Source of the DNA: Kryptolebias marmoratus
Lineage: Eukaryota; Chordata; Actinopteri; Cyprinodontiformes; Rivulidae
Reading direction: 5' to 3'
Length of the DNA stretch: 64,000 nucleotides
Assembly (NCBI RefSeq): GCF_001649575.2
Contig: NC_051433.1
Span: 17,939,449 to 18,003,448, forward strand
Positions within the stretch are counted from its first letter, which is position 1. Each line of letters starts with the position of its first letter. Positions 11,201 through 26,200 of the stretch are shown here, piece by piece. The notes under the pieces were generated by a model. The model had not been told where the DNA came from and made no database searches. It saw only the letters and a list, made by a program, of their open reading frames with translations. The position numbers and the translations under genes were made by a program.

Positions 11201-14200
11201 GGGGTTGGTTGCAGGGTTTGAGTTAGCGAGCTGTTGTTGGCTCGCAGGGTTGGATTTGAGTCTCTTGGCTGGAGGGGGACCTTCCTGCTCCCCCTGGGTT
11301 CCTGCTGGGGGCCTTTGTCCAGTTTGGCTCCAGCTCTGGTTCTGGTTGTCCTTTTGGCTCTCTGCTCTGTTTCTCCTCAGCTCTGAAGAGCGAAAAGAGT
11401 GAAAAATAAGATAAAATCTTACAAAGATTTAAAAATATCATCATCGTTTTCATATATAATTAATCAGCGCTGTAATCAGATGAACTTTTTCAAGGACCAA
11501 GGCCTTTTTGTGCGTCCTTCCCTTGCCCTCCATCACCCCCTCTTCCATTTGGCTTAAAGAACTAGGGGTGGTTTTATTTTAAAGCATAAAAATGCACAAG
11601 AGTTTGGAATGATTCTATTTGTGCCCCAAACTGTAACCCCAATGAAACAAGGTTAATGCTTCGAAACACTAAACCCCAACTTTGTTTTGCTGACAGGAGC
11701 TCCTTCTCTTCTTTCTGCTGCCACAGATGCAACTGAATGAGTGTGTGGTGTGAAAACTGCATGAATGACTGAGCCTGAAGTGACATTTGCAAACAATAAC
11801 TGTTTCTGCTGTACAACTGGAAGTTAACAATTATACAAGCTGTAGTGGAGTTATAGTGGCTGTAGTGTACTTCCTGGTTTTATTGCTTTTAAATTGCTGT
11901 CTGTCCAGCAGCTGCAGCATGTCAGCAGCAAAGTGCTGAGAAGGATCGACACACATCAGTGGACTTAATTTGCCAAATCAAACCTGCACACTAGACTTTG
12001 GTGGAAATACAACAAACCAGGGTTGAAATAAAGCTCTTAAAAACAAGTTATAGAGGATAAAAGTTCAGAATACTTTGATTAAAACCTGCCTTTTTATGTT
12101 GTAGTTTGTAGTATATAGTGTATATATATACACACATACATATTGATCACCTTGGCACAATTACCAGTCTAATAAGTGAGAAAAAGTAGCCATGTAGTAA
12201 TTATTCATTAAACACTATAATGGAAATCCACTCATTTCCAATTTGGTAGTAGAAGTTTCAATTTCAAATAAAACATTTAAAAAAATATGGCTATGATGCA
12301 TATAGAGTAACTTGGTAACTAATTTTTGTGTTTTGGGTGAACTGACAAATTAAGTATCCCTGCTGGTAACAAACCACATGCTTCTGCACCTGGGTTCGAA
12401 TTAGCTGTAGGGCTGTTGCTTATTCCACCCGTGTGTGATCCTCCTCTCCATCTATCCGTCCAACTATCCACAGGCTGGCCCTGAATTTGAGGACTCTGTT
12501 GCAGCTGCTCCAAGAGCTCGGCCAATCGAGTGTGGCCACGGGAACGGGCAATGTTCAATGGCAGGCGTCCCAGGGAATCAGGAATGACGAGAGCTCTTGG
12601 GTCCCACTGGTAAAGAATCAGTGCTGCCTCGGTATGACCCAGAGCACAAGCCCACATCTGAGGAGGACAAAACAAACTTGATACACACAGAAAAACAAAC
12701 GGAAACAAATACGTTTAAGCAATAACTACTCACGAGTGGCGTGCAGGAAAAGTGGTCGACATTGAGAGGATCCACTTCCAGCTCAAGGTCAATACTGTCG
12801 GCATGCTTTGTGCTGCAGGGCAAGACAACAAAAGTGAAATTACTGGCTGGCTCTGTGCCTTCACAATGATGTGTCATATCTGAGTGTAAATCACCGCCAG
12901 CGAATGAGTGTCTGAATGAGTCCTGCGTAACCCTGAGCTGCGGCCAGATGCAGTAACGTCATTCCTCTGGAGTTCTTGCTGTGGACGAGCTGGTTAGAAG
13001 AAGCCCAACATGGCTGAGACATCATCTTCTCACATACAACCACGACACGACCCTCAAACGTGCCATGATCAGGGGAGATCTGAAGAATTGAAGAAGAAAA
13101 TGTCAAATAGCGTAAACCATAAGAAGTTACAATTATTTTGCACAGGCTTTTGCTTCATTATATGTAAAAATAAAAAAAAACTATAAAGAAGCCTTTTCCG
13201 CTTACCATCTTACAATCTTTAACTTTACCACAGTCAATGTTAAAGAGTTGACTGATTTATTTTAGCTCCTTATGTTTGACTGGGCTTTGCCTCCTAAATA
13301 CAAAACTTAAAAAAAAAAGAATTCACCCTGACAGAATCACAGGCTTACTTGAGACCGCTGCTCCGAGGCTCCTCCCCCTTCAACTCCTCCACCCTTGGTT
13401 GCCATGGCTTCTGAGCCGGGGTTCTGATTGGTTATTTCAGCCATCCTCTGCTCCATCTGCTCCAAACGCTCCAAGATAGACATCCTGAACTGGGTGTCTG
13501 TAGAAATGTGAGCAAGAAGTGGTAGTCTGTAAACACTGACAGGTAGTTCACTGTATTCATGTAAATAAGCATCATTGTGTTTAGCCTAGACAGAGGCTCA
13601 TCTAATTGGCTGAAGAGACACTGAGCTGAAACCCAGCAACGCCCTTAAGTTAAAAATGTGAACTTGGAAAACAAATATCTTCGTGACCTGGTTGTGCGTG
13701 AGTTTGACCCTTAGTTTCAAAGCTGCTGCAGTTTTGCTGCAGTGCACATTAAATCATCCCACCTGCTGCTTCCTCACTCAGTTTTCTGTTTTCCTCGTCT
13801 CATTTCACTTGTTTTTCTTTTCTGCTGCCTGCAGTACAGAGACTTAACTGAGAGGATGGAGCCACATGAGCGACAAAAAGATCCAGGCTTCTCCCTTCTG
13901 ACTAGCACAGTCAGAAGGGAAGTTGACTCTGGATACGGCCCATCTGACTCGATTACAAAACACTCCGGGATCGTGGCTACAAAACACATTAAAAACCTCT
14001 CTTCATTTCTTACAAATCCAGAAAACAATATCTCACCATACAAAGTCAAACAAATGACACACACTCTTGGACATTTCCATGATCACTGCAAAAAAAACTG
14101 AAACCTGATGGTAGGAAATTAATTTTGGTCCTGCTTTTCTTTTGTAATATATATATTTATTTTGGAATTTTTTACTATTATGTGTTCACCTACTGATTTT

Positions 14201-17200
14201 TGAGGCAGTAAGAGCTCCACAAGTGTCCATCTTGCTAAAAGGTTCATTATTATTATATACTAGCTTTACACTATAGGATTTATTTACTAATGCGGATTAA
14301 AGTATTAAGTATACAATGACAGTAAAGTAGTCAGCAGATTGACAGAATTTCCAAAGTTTCTGTAGTTTCACGTCCCAGTTTTGACCTTAACTTAGTCATT
14401 TTTTACCTTAATGATGATCCTGGTATGAAAGAGTGATTTAAGGACCCAAGTGGAGGAAAGAACGCCCAGAAGGCAAGGATTCAGAGACATCCAGGAATCT
14501 GAAAACAAAAGGCTCTCCCACCTCAAGAAAACCAAAGGCTAGACAAGACACGCAGGAGCAAACACACGCAAGGACCTCACACAAAGGAAAAGCAGGAGTG
14601 TATACTAAGGAAGGTCACAAATAAACAAATGGAGGCGTGACAACTACCAAGTCGGGACCAGGTGAATGAGAAGAGCAGAAAACAAGAGACAGGGATTAAA
14701 AAATGTAATCAAAACAACAAAACTCTACAGACGAAGACAGACGAAGACAGACCACTGACCAATGATTACACAGTCGACAGCAACAAACTTTTACAACATC
14801 ATTCTTTTACAACCAACTTTAGATAAAAAACACACAAACAGGGTGAGACTAACTTGTAAACAAAGCTTGTCGAGATAACCACTAACACTATTAGATTACA
14901 TTTCAGCGGGGTTTGCAGTCTTTACAATAAACTAGCAGAGTTATAGTTTATTTGGAAAAAAGAGAGAAAAATGAGCTCACAACTGTTGCATCTAAATTAA
15001 TTCGTAACACTTTCATGGTAAAGGGTTTCAAGCTGATCCAAAGCTCCTTATATATTCATCTGAGGCTAAATTGTAATGTTCAAACACACAAAAATGTCTA
15101 AAGGAGCAGCACAAAAACCCCTAACAGAATCCAGCGATGGGCCTGTAATGTTGTGGTTAAGAGGAACTGTCCACTCCTTATGGTGCTGAAACTAAACATG
15201 GTCGTTTTTAATTATCCAACTCCAATTATCAGGTGTGAACCAGCAGTCAAATGAAAGGCGCCACATCACATCTCGACCCAACCAGCTAGGGCGTAAACAA
15301 GGTGAGGACTTGTGGCTTGTCTTTGTCTGCCACACAAAGCACGCACAGCACATGTTGGGCAATCTTGCATCAAATAACTGGGATGCAAAAGCCAAGGCTC
15401 CACAGCTATGAATCTAACCAGCCACATTTATGTTACAACATGGTTTAAAAAAAATTAATAAAAAGAGGAGAAAACTAACGCAGCTGCGAGGGATACACAC
15501 CTGAACGCCGACAACAGAGCGCGAGGAGAGGTTAAACCCCCAAAAAACAAACAACAACGACAAAAAACGAAAAAACAAAAACCCGGCGCGTCTCTCTTTG
15601 TTCTCCTTCCTGCTCCTGCTCAACCTCCGGTAGTTTCAGACTCACGGGTCGCTACTCCGACCGCGCAAAAAACACAAACAACAGAGGGAGGGCGGAGAGG
15701 AGGGAGAGCAAGAAAGAGAGGGGGGGAATGGAGCGTCTCCACGTTTAGTGTGCGAGGGGGAGGGGAGGGGGCAAGCAGCGGCGGCGCTTCAAATCCGCCC
15801 GCCACTCTCCGAGCTGTCCTCCCGGCACCGCGCAACTGCGCACAGGCTGAAAGCGGGGCGATGGCATGTGGCGGTGCGGTGTGCTTACACTCATTTACTG
15901 ATAAAACACCAGAATCATATCTCTGTTTCACCCGAGTGGAGTCTTTTTGCTCCCACACGTGGAGGCTGAACAGACAAAGCGCAGAGCGAGTCTCGCCGTC
16001 CTCGCTCCGAAGACAGAAAAAAAAATAAAAAAGAAAAGGCTCGAACCCGTCTGCCGTCCGCAGAGCCGCGCACGGGCAGAGCTGTCCGAAGTTGTCACTG
16101 TCAAACGGAGCGGCCGTCGTGCCGTCACGTCCTTGTCCTCATTTGAAGCCAGCAGTCAGCCCTGCTGTGACGGAAAAGCCGCATTGCCGCATTGCGCAAC
16201 GCGGAGACGGAGGCGAACGGAGTCAGGACACGGCTCGCCAGGAGGGTCCCGCGTGTTTCCAGGCTGCAGCTGCAGCAACACGCGCGCTCACTGGGGGAAT
16301 GCATATCGCCCGCAGTTTTACACTCAGATCAACTTGTGTAGTGTGACTTTTGGTCTTGATGACTCTCAGCTACTACCACATCAAATTCCAGCTCAATATC
16401 TGTAAAACCACAGCCGTTTACCTGTTGGCTAATGTTGATTGGCTCCAAAGGTTCATCAGTTGCAGAGGTACATTTAATGATTCCTTACTGAAGGTTTCAT
16501 TAAAATGTTATCCAGTCCAGACTCTGGACTCCAGAGATATTTTGCTAACAAACACAGCTGACACCAAACGAAAACACAAAAATCTGTGAAAAAGTGTAGA
16601 ACTTGGAATATGTGTTGGAATGACTCTCAGCTACTATCACTTCAACCTTTGGTACAATATCTGTAAAAATGACTGAATTAAACACATTTGTCTGTTTTCT
16701 GAGGTCAATTAGCTGGAGCAGCCATCTTGAATAAGGATGTCTCCAAAAGTTAATCAGTTGTAGATGTACATACAATAATTAGTTCATGAAAGTTTCATTA
16801 AAATCCACCCAGTGGTTCATGAGATATTTTGCTAACAGACAAGTTCTTGACTCCAAAGAGGTAATAGCAAACTTCAAACAAACATTTTGGACAATCTGTT
16901 AGCACTCAGAATATGTGTCGGGGATCAGTCTCAGTTACTACCACACCAGATTTCAGCAGAATAGTTGTAAAGTTGACTGAGTTGTAGCCATGTTTGGGTT
17001 TTTTATGATCGGTTAGCTGTGGCAGCCATCTTGAACTGGATTGACCTCAAAAGGTCACGAGCTGTAGATGTACATCCAATTACTACTTTCTGTAAGTTCC
17101 ATTAATATTTGTCCTGTGGTTAATGAGATATTTTGGTAACACAGACACACACACACAAACATGGGGCAAAACATTATCATTCACATTCGCCTTTCAGCGG

Positions 17201-20200
17201 TGGGCAATAACCTCAAAAGCCGACTGAAAGGACGTTTCATTTTCCTCTAATTCGCTCAAGAAAAGCTCTAGCAGCTCTTCCAAGATGCTGCCTGGGTTTC
17301 ATAATTAACGCTTGTTCTACACAAACTGAAAAAAAAGAAAAAAACAAGTAAAGATAAGGGGTCCCGTTCATTAAAACAGGCTTTGAACCACCTTAGCCTA
17401 ATTTAGGAAACGATTTGCAAGAAGGAAGAAGGTGAAAAAAAGAGAATAAAGGTGTCTCCATCGGATCAACCATCAGCAGAAGGGATACAGACCTGACTGT
17501 AACATCTATGAATGGAGTTGTCTCAGTCTAATGTGAGAAACAGCTGGAACGGAGCAGCTAAAAGACTCTTCTCACGTTTTACTTAAAAAAGAAAAGGATT
17601 CTTAGGTTTAGGCTACTTCTGTCACAAAATGTCGTATTTATTTACGATAAATATATTTTTTTTAATTTTGTAAGCTACACTTTCAACAAAGCTCTTTTCA
17701 GACATGGTATGTTGTAGTGCTTATTTATTTTACTAAAGGTTTGAGTCATCCTTAATTTTTTAAATATTTTCCATCCAAGGAGCCAGGATATCTTGTAATC
17801 CTTTAGAATAGTCTTGGTCAACATTTCTTCAGGCTTCAGTTTTTCTTTGGACTTTGATCGCTTTACCATTTTCGGAAGAATGTTTGTTAAGCCACTTAAG
17901 GTGAAAGTTCAGATCATTTGAAGTGGGGTTCAGTGGTAAGGTTATGAACGACTAATATCTTACCTGTTGTAGATAGCTCTTTGAACGGTGAATCCAAGTT
18001 GAATTTTGACCAGATTGACGAGATAACATCTAATTCGAGTGGAGCCAAAACTAAAGTAGATTGCTGCATTCTTAAAACAACTCAAGTAATTCAAGCAAAA
18101 CACTATTTTATAAAACTTTACACAGCTGTCAGTTTCACATCAACTGTTTATCCCAACAGAAATATTAAGATATTCCTGCTGGATGTGCCCCAGGCTGCAC
18201 TGAAAGTGCTACATCTAGCTGCTGCTGGCACTATTTTATTTAGTAAACAATCACAGAATTGTCTATAAATAATTGTGTTGAGCAAAAATGACAGCAATGT
18301 AAATGTTTGTAAAATAGCGCTGACATTGATTGCGATGACATTTTTCAGACTGGAGTTATTTTAAGACGTAGAAAGCCACACTTTGGTAAAAAATAATCTC
18401 TATATCTCCATACTGAGGCCATTCAAAGAGCTATCTGCAACAGGTAAGATAGTAATTGTTCATAACCTTTCTACAGAACCCCATTTCAAGGGATCTGAAC
18501 TGTCTCTTTAACTCTGACATCATTCAGGTATAAAAAGCTCCTAAACTCAAGTGCTGTGTCGACACACAACAGAGAACTTGGGAAAGAAACCATTTTTGAT
18601 GGAATCTTCTGACACAGTCATTAGAAGTCTGCCACAATTGCACAATTTTTCCCCAGTTCTTTAGCTGAATCCATGACAAATTCCAAAGATAACACAATCT
18701 GACAACTAAAGTAGCTTTTTGCACCAACAGGGTGATTCTCAAACAGCTATTAGCTGAAAATGTGCCACATAGACGAAGAACGATGCATTTCTCAGGTCTT
18801 GTGTCACGTCTTTGCAGGATTTTTTCCCCTGTTTTGTCAAGACGTGCCTTCTAAATACTGTTCATCCGCTGCAGATAGTTGCTTTAGGGCTGAGTCTTCT
18901 TTTGCCGTCCACTTGTCCACGTACCAAATTTTGAAAAGCCCACACTGCACAACACTGTCACAGCGAGCTACAAGGACTGAAAATGAGTGAAAGGGCAAAC
19001 AAAGCCCTTTGAAAAATTCTTTGAAAACCCTTCAGAAGAAAAAAAAGGGTCAAGACCACTTTAAAAGATGACAAGAAAGCCTGTCTCTTTGGAAGCAAAA
19101 TATTAAAGAAATAGGGGGGGGTTTAAAAATTTTCTGCAGCGATGTGTATTGATGTACCTCACTGCTACGTGCTCGTGTCCCTTTTAGAAACATGTATGGT
19201 GTGGCTGCAATATTTCTAAAGATGTGACACAGCACAGTACACGAAGCGAGGTTTATTAAGGTCAGAATTTTCTGTCTGAATTTACACAAGTTAAAAATTT
19301 ACAGCAGATTATGTTCACTTAGGGGACTCCATCCAGACTCCAGTACAATCCCTGAGGACACTGATCCACCTGCAGCGTGTTGTGTTGTTCTGAATTTTTT
19401 AGTTGCCTATAAAGTGTGAAACCTTGTGTCAAACCTGATGGCACAGGATAAAAGAAATCAGCAACACTTCTCCTAAATGTCATGTCTGCTGAACAGACGA
19501 TATGAAAGGAGTCACTTCCATCGAACTAAAAGTGAGGAGCTTATTTGCAGTCTACGATCGTGAAAGTTTAATTGTGTTAACTTAAGCCTCCATTCAGCCT
19601 GTTTGTGTGTTTCGCACAGAGAGGAGAGTCTGCAGCATGAGATTAAATGACAATAAAGTGCAGCACAGAACCTTTTCATTATTTGTACTTGTTCATTTAG
19701 CTCCCAATTAGTAAAAAAAAAAAAAAAAAAACACCTCAAAGCCTAATAATGACAGCGAAAACAATAAAGTTGAAAAGTTTGGACAGCTTCTTTTTTTTTT
19801 ACTTTTTATTTAATGGTATGATCTGTACGAGTCCTTTAAAAAGCAAATTATGTGTCAAAACAGGATCAAAGCTGCATGTGCTTGCCTATCTGTTACACAC
19901 TTTTTGATATTACATAAACAACCTATCTAAAATACTGAACGGCGTTCTCATTCAGAGATTAAACAGACACATTCAGAGTAATGAGGTGAATGCATGTCTG
20001 AAAGGGTCTTATGATGACTGCGATCAGACGCTTTTATCTGATTAATACGAAAATAGCTGCTCTCACCATCCAGGGACAGCCAGTCGTGCTGAGAAGACGG
20101 CAGAGCTGGAAGGTCGCGTGCCTTATACTCAAACACCACAGAAGAAGATATGACCTCCCCGCCCATGGCCACCTGTAGCATCACTAGTCCTGTGTCATGG

Positions 20201-23200
20201 GCTGGAAAAAGACAGACATCAGGTGATGGATGCGTGTGCTGCATTATTCTCCTGGCGAAGTTAGAGGTCTAAAAATAACTTCAGAAAACGGTCTGACCAC
20301 GTGATATACTGGAAATCTTGAGCGTCACTTTGCAGCTCCTCCGAGACACAACAGGATGGGACACATCATTTATTTCGATGTTGCTCTCCTTTCTACAGGG
20401 GTTGATACAGCAAGCGAACTCGCACGAGAGACCTGGCTAGTGTTTAACGCCGGATGCCCTTCCCAACACAACCTGAGCTTGAACCTGCAGCCTCGGGATT
20501 ACAAGCTCGCGGCACTGACCACTGAGCTACCACGGCCCCTTTTTCTGTTCCTATGTACACTTTAAAAATAAAAAAATCCCAAATCAGTTAACAGTTATAT
20601 TAATGTTTGCAATCTATTTCATACCTGACGACCTTTAGACAAAAAGGAACAATGTCCAAATGTTGTTTTGAACCTTGTTGACATACAGTCTTTAATAATT
20701 GTTGCCCTTGTTGTAGCTCCTGTAATGCTGCATTTTAAAATAATTTCACTACCTTCCTATGGAACAAGGCTATTAACATAATTAAAAAATTATTTTACAA
20801 ATTAAAAATGTATACTATCATAAAAGCTTGATACTTGATACTCTTTCTGTACGTTGCAGTATTTGTATTGATTAAGACTGACGGGGTTGCTCGAGCCCAA
20901 ACTGTTACACAACAGGAAAGGTGTAACAGAATCACACAGCATCTGTTTATAACTGGGCAACTTTCTTTGATTTTCCATGACAAAAGCCATCAGGATTAGT
21001 TCTGAAAGTTCAGGACACTTGTACGATCAGGTGTGTTACCTGGGCAGTAGCAGCGCAGCACCCCGGGCTGGATTAAAGCAGCAGGGACACTGATGTGGTC
21101 GAACAGACAGCTGTATTCACTGCTTGACTCCAACCACGGACCTGTGATCAGCACCTTTACTCCACCCTGAGGAACACAAATAAAAGCCACAGGTTATCGA
21201 CAGACAACAACGTCACTGAGAATATGACTAAACGTAGCTGGCAACAACAAACAGAAGTCTAAAAATGAGACAAATTTCTGCATTTGTGTCAGTATGGCAG
21301 CATTGGTGTGTAAAGGAATGTCTTAAAATGTGCTTTTATTCAAATTCGGTCTGGGAATAAGACAAATTATGGACACAAGTGCCAAAAAGTTTGCCTGATT
21401 TAAAGATCTGAAGTGACTAAAATAAAAGGCCAAGCCTAGAGGCTGTTTACATTCAAAGACAACAAATAAGTTTGAACTGTCACGAGTTCACACAAACACA
21501 GCTTAAAGTATTAAAATAACAAAAGAACAACTGTCCTGTGCAAATTTATATGTCATAAAGTTATTAAAGTACAACACAGAAGAGTTTTTTTTTGCTGTTT
21601 AGCTCATTTTACAAATTATGTGACTGCTTTTAAGTCTGTGAAGAAATCTTTTTTTTTAAGTTTTACTCTAAACTGAAAATAATGTAATTTTGTTCGAAAA
21701 CTGCAGTAAAATGTGAGCCAAATTGAGTTATTACAGGCCCTGTGTGACACTTTTTTTTAATGATGGTGGTAAGATGCAAGGTTCCCACAAGTTTCATCAT
21801 AACTCAATGACAAAACTGCTGTCTGAGCCATTAGAAGTGGTACATGGGTAAATTAATGAGGCCACCCAGGGGAATCAGGGAAATATTGAAATTTCATTAA
21901 AAGCCAATCAGCTGAGTGTGAAATATTTGGCCTCTTTAATGACCACATACTGTAACCAAGCTGTCTGTACAAACTGGGCTAAGTGTGATTTCAGTGGTTA
22001 ACATCAGCACAAGCTGCCATCAATCACGAGTTGCATGGACTAATTTTCCTGTGGGGAGCAGTGATGAGTAAATAATGATTACAAGTTACTCACCTCTGGA
22101 TAGGACCACTCCGGGGAGTAGTCCGTCACACCAAACAGTCTGCCAGTCTCCTGGAGCAGTCCCAGTGCTCCCTGCTCCACCTCCGAGCCCTGCAAGTGGC
22201 CTGCTCCCGAACCCTGCTCCTCTCCTGCTGCCCCCTCCTGGGGCATCAAAACCCCAGAGACTGCTGCGCCCACCCCACCCCCAGATCCCTCCACTGAGAT
22301 GAAATCGTTGATTAGATCTGAGAACTGGCTTCCAAATGAAGCCTCAAATCCTTCCAGACTGATAGCGGCTCCTGCCCCAGCTGACGTGGCGGACACCACT
22401 CCATTTTGCTGAGGGAGCGGAGAGCTGTAGAGCGCTCCCTCAATGTTTGTACCCGTGGCTATTGACTGAGGACTGGCTCCCACTGAATTGCTGGCCCCTG
22501 ACAAGCTCACGCCATTACATATGATTTCATTTTCTGCTCCTCCGCCTCCTCCTCCACCCTCGTCTCCCCCGCCGGTGTCATCTGTGGGCTGGAGGTAATG
22601 CTTGGTGTCAACACTCACGTAGGCCTCATGAGGATCCCCAGCCTTGAGAAGTAACTCTTCTCCGTTCTCCGTGGGTTTGTCTAGTGCTCCCACCTCCTGA
22701 TGTCCCCTGCTGCCCGGCTGTTCGATGGACACATCCTGCGTCGTCAGTGGAAACGAGCCCACTGCTCCTGCCTGTCCATTCCTTGCGCACAGAGCCTGCT
22801 GGTCTGTGCTGGCTTGATGGAGGTGTGCATGAGCGTCTCCATTGGTGACAGGAGCGTCAGCTGCCACTGGAGGCAGGCTCATGTAAGCCTGCGCCTCGCC
22901 GGACTCCTGGGTTGCCTTCGTACCGTTGGTCTGCAGCTGAGAGGGCTGGCTTGTCTGGGGGGAAGCTTGTAGGAAGATGCTCGGGGAAGGGTGGTGTGCA
23001 GGCTGGGTCAGACTTGGGACACAAGCTGATGACATGACCGCACTAAAGTCCATCTGTTCCAGGGTGGTGCTGGGACTGAGGCCAGGTCCTTCTCCCACAT
23101 AGCTGCTCTGGGTGGACAGGGGCGGCTCCAGAGGCGTAGCCTCTGTCTTGATGTTGTTGACCAGACTTGGGTTGTAAACAAAGCCGTTAGAGGGGCAATG

Positions 23201-26200
23201 GAGTCCTCCATCATCACCGTTACAGCCCTCTGTCTTCCCACCTCCTCCATATGTCTGGCCCTGCTTGGGATTGTTGAGGAAGCAATCAGGGTCAAAGGTC
23301 ATGGTGGTTTCAGGTAGGCTGACACCAACACCAGAGTCCAGAGAACTGGAGAGAACCAACTCTCCTCCCTCCCCCAAGCCTACCCCTCCTGGAAATGATG
23401 CAAACCTCTGGTTGTCAGGGGCAACAGCTAGCAGAATACCAGTTGTGGTACTCTCATGGGTGGATGCCAGCAGGTGGGTGTGGCCAGTGGAGTAAACCGA
23501 ATCCCCAGTCAGCGTGGTGACCTCAGACATAAACACTGCAGTGCTCTGTGATAAACCGGCTCCAATGGCGAGAGCGGGACTGTCAGCCATGTCACTCGTG
23601 ATTGACAACGGGGAGCTCTGGGTGGTGTCAGGCACCTCCACCTGGTTGGTGGAGGTAGAAGACGACACTTCCATGCTGCTCTGTGGGAGTAAAGAGGGTT
23701 TGGGTATCCTGCCGTTCCTCCTCTCTCCTCCGCCAGCCCTGCTCCTCCCCCCGGCAGGATTAGGCTCGGTCTGGCCCTCCGATACATCACTGTTCTGGAC
23801 CTCTGTGCCATCTGCTTCCTCGGCTCTCTGGCTCGCTGCTACGCCCGTTCCTATAGCTGTCCCACCTCCTGCTGCTCCCCCCGTCTCCTGCTTGGATGAG
23901 ATGATACGCTGCTTGACGCTGGAACATTTCTGATGCAGGCTGCTTCCAGCACCTGGCAAACAAGACATCAAAAGAAAGAAAACAGCATTCACAACAATGC
24001 CCACTGAGTTTATATTCTATCTATTTAATTTCACAGGCCAGTGTTTTGGTATAATAGCACTACCTCATATGCATTTCCCAGCATGTAATAGCACCCTCCA
24101 GTGTTCAAAATTTACATTGAATTTAGTTCACAAGTACTCTGAAACACTGCCACAAACACATAACCTTTAAAATACTTTCAGTGCCAATATATAGTCTTCA
24201 GGACTTCTAACATCCAAAATTATTTTTAGTCACTGTTTTCATTCACATTTTGAGAATTTAGCAGATTTATTTCCAGGGGTAACACCTGCTCCCAACAACA
24301 ACAGAAAGATCAGAACTGTAATCAAGTCACCAGTAAAGGGAAAAGATAAAAGCAGAAAACTGTGTGAATAATTTAACACACATGGAAGTCAGAAATGAAA
24401 TCGTATTTACGTCAGCAAGCCCCATAGTAAATAAAATGTCCTTATTTGCCCTTCCAGACACAATCAAAAGATGGGGGGAGATTACATAAGTTTGTTTTCA
24501 GTGTGAGTACTGGAGTTGTTTACTCCCTGATGCTGATTTATAATTAATACTTCCTGGATTTTTCAGGCTTTTCTGTCGTCTTTCTGTAAATTTCAGCCTT
24601 TCTTGGGTACATTTTGTATCTGCCTCTAGGTGGCAGCATGGCACTGACTGCTGGGAACATCAAAAACAAGAAATTCACACAGAATATCTGATAAAAGCCT
24701 GAATATACACTATAGGTGTATGGTGGCCATGCAGTCTGTGAATATCTTGTTTTTGTTGTCTTTCTTATGTTTCTATTGACAGGAAAGAATATTTCATAAT
24801 TTATATTTTTTAAATTTTTACTTTAAAATAATTTTACTACAAGGCAAATAAAAACAAATGTTTACAAGTTAGCATTACCTTACAGTTTTCCCTTTGGTTT
24901 AGTGATTATCTTTGGATCTATATACAAACATCAGCCATTTGTTTGGTTTAGATTAGATAGTTTTATTTTCTCTTTTAATAAAGAGAAATGTAAGAATAGG
25001 CTACAGACTGTTAATAAACCTTAAATGAAACGGTGAGTGTTTTTTGTTACCAATGAAGCTCTTACTCACTTATTTTGAAATCAGGTCAGGTAAATTCTGC
25101 ACTTACGAAGAATTTTATGTAAATTTAGAAAATATCATTACAAGCAATGACTACTGTGATGACAATTTTTGCTTAATTTTGTTTACCAGACTTTTAATCG
25201 TTAAGCATCGGTTTTATTGTTGGTTTTAAACTTTCTTATATTCGTCTTCAACCAATTAATATTTTCATTAATGAACAATCTGCTGATTATTTTTCTCCAT
25301 TAAATTAAGTGGCTCTTTGGTTTGCAACATAGCCAAAGATAGGGAAAATACAGACCGAAGTGACATATTCCGAGTGTTTGTGTAGTAAGACCAACTGTTC
25401 ATGCTTCCAAACTTTGCAAAAAACACAATAAAGTGACTAAAGAAATTATAAGCAATAACATCAAACTCCTACCATCTGTGAAGCTGCAACCATAAAATGT
25501 TTTTACATGAATATGAGTCAAACGATTAGCAAAATAGTTGCCAATTAATTTTCTGTCAGTCAGCTAATTGATTATTCTGACTAATCGTTTCAGCTGCACT
25601 CGCATTAAACAGATGGGTGATTTAACTATTGGCAAAACATCAAATTGCATGATTTCAGATTTATGCAAATAATATAATTATTTGTAAAATAAACAGCAAT
25701 TGGAGCCATCAGACATATGTAGCGATGTAAAAAGTTGCAAGGGGAAGGTGAAAAGTCTAATTAAAAAACAGACTCTAGTTTAAGTGTCAAGTACAGTTCA
25801 CATGTAAATATAGTGGGCTACACCGCATGGTATACTTGTGATCAAAGCAAAAATATATACCATTTATGCAGACAGTGCAGCAACGTTTAGGCACACAGCA
25901 GTGTGAACAATTCACTTTGTCTCTGACTTTAATTTCTAGATGTTGCTGTAGTCACAAGATCGTAACTCATTATTAAACCAGAGACAGCTAATCTCTTTTA
26001 TTAAGATGAAAGTAATTATTGCGCAGTGAGTTAAAGTATCTGCTTCATTGTTTCAATAATTTAATGTTATTTCTTGACAAACCAAACATATTATTCAAAT
26101 AATAATTGTTTAACATATGTTACTTAGTTGTCTTAATATATATATTGTTTACTGAATCAAAACCACCATGTTGAATTTCTAAATTAAAATTAAAGGCCTT

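Larger units (their letters stand above)
13498..20066 (-). other. camta1: camta1 6.6-kb intron with CpG island and repeats
   Basis: This intron contains a CpG island (about 15490-16300), three tandem units of repeat family A (about 16345-17230), a TTAA MITE (17896-18511) and a probable dispersed repeat at about 14410-14790. No camta1 exon was recognised inside it. The exons on either side join in frame (LSLD-D-TQFRM). Confidence 0.7.

Noticed and set aside
15947..16405. 152-codon plus-strand open frame in the CpG island
   Set aside because: Basic, arginine/serine-rich composition is what GC-rich DNA gives by chance; no motif, and it lies antisense to camta1.
20518..20540. tRNA gene
   Set aside because: Only A- and B-box-like blocks of a SINE head are present; no complete cloverleaf and the tail is SINE-like.
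23514..23933. 139-codon plus-strand frame opposite the large camta1 exon
   Set aside because: An antisense shadow of a long GC-rich coding exon; the minus-strand frame carries the conserved CAMTA1 motifs.
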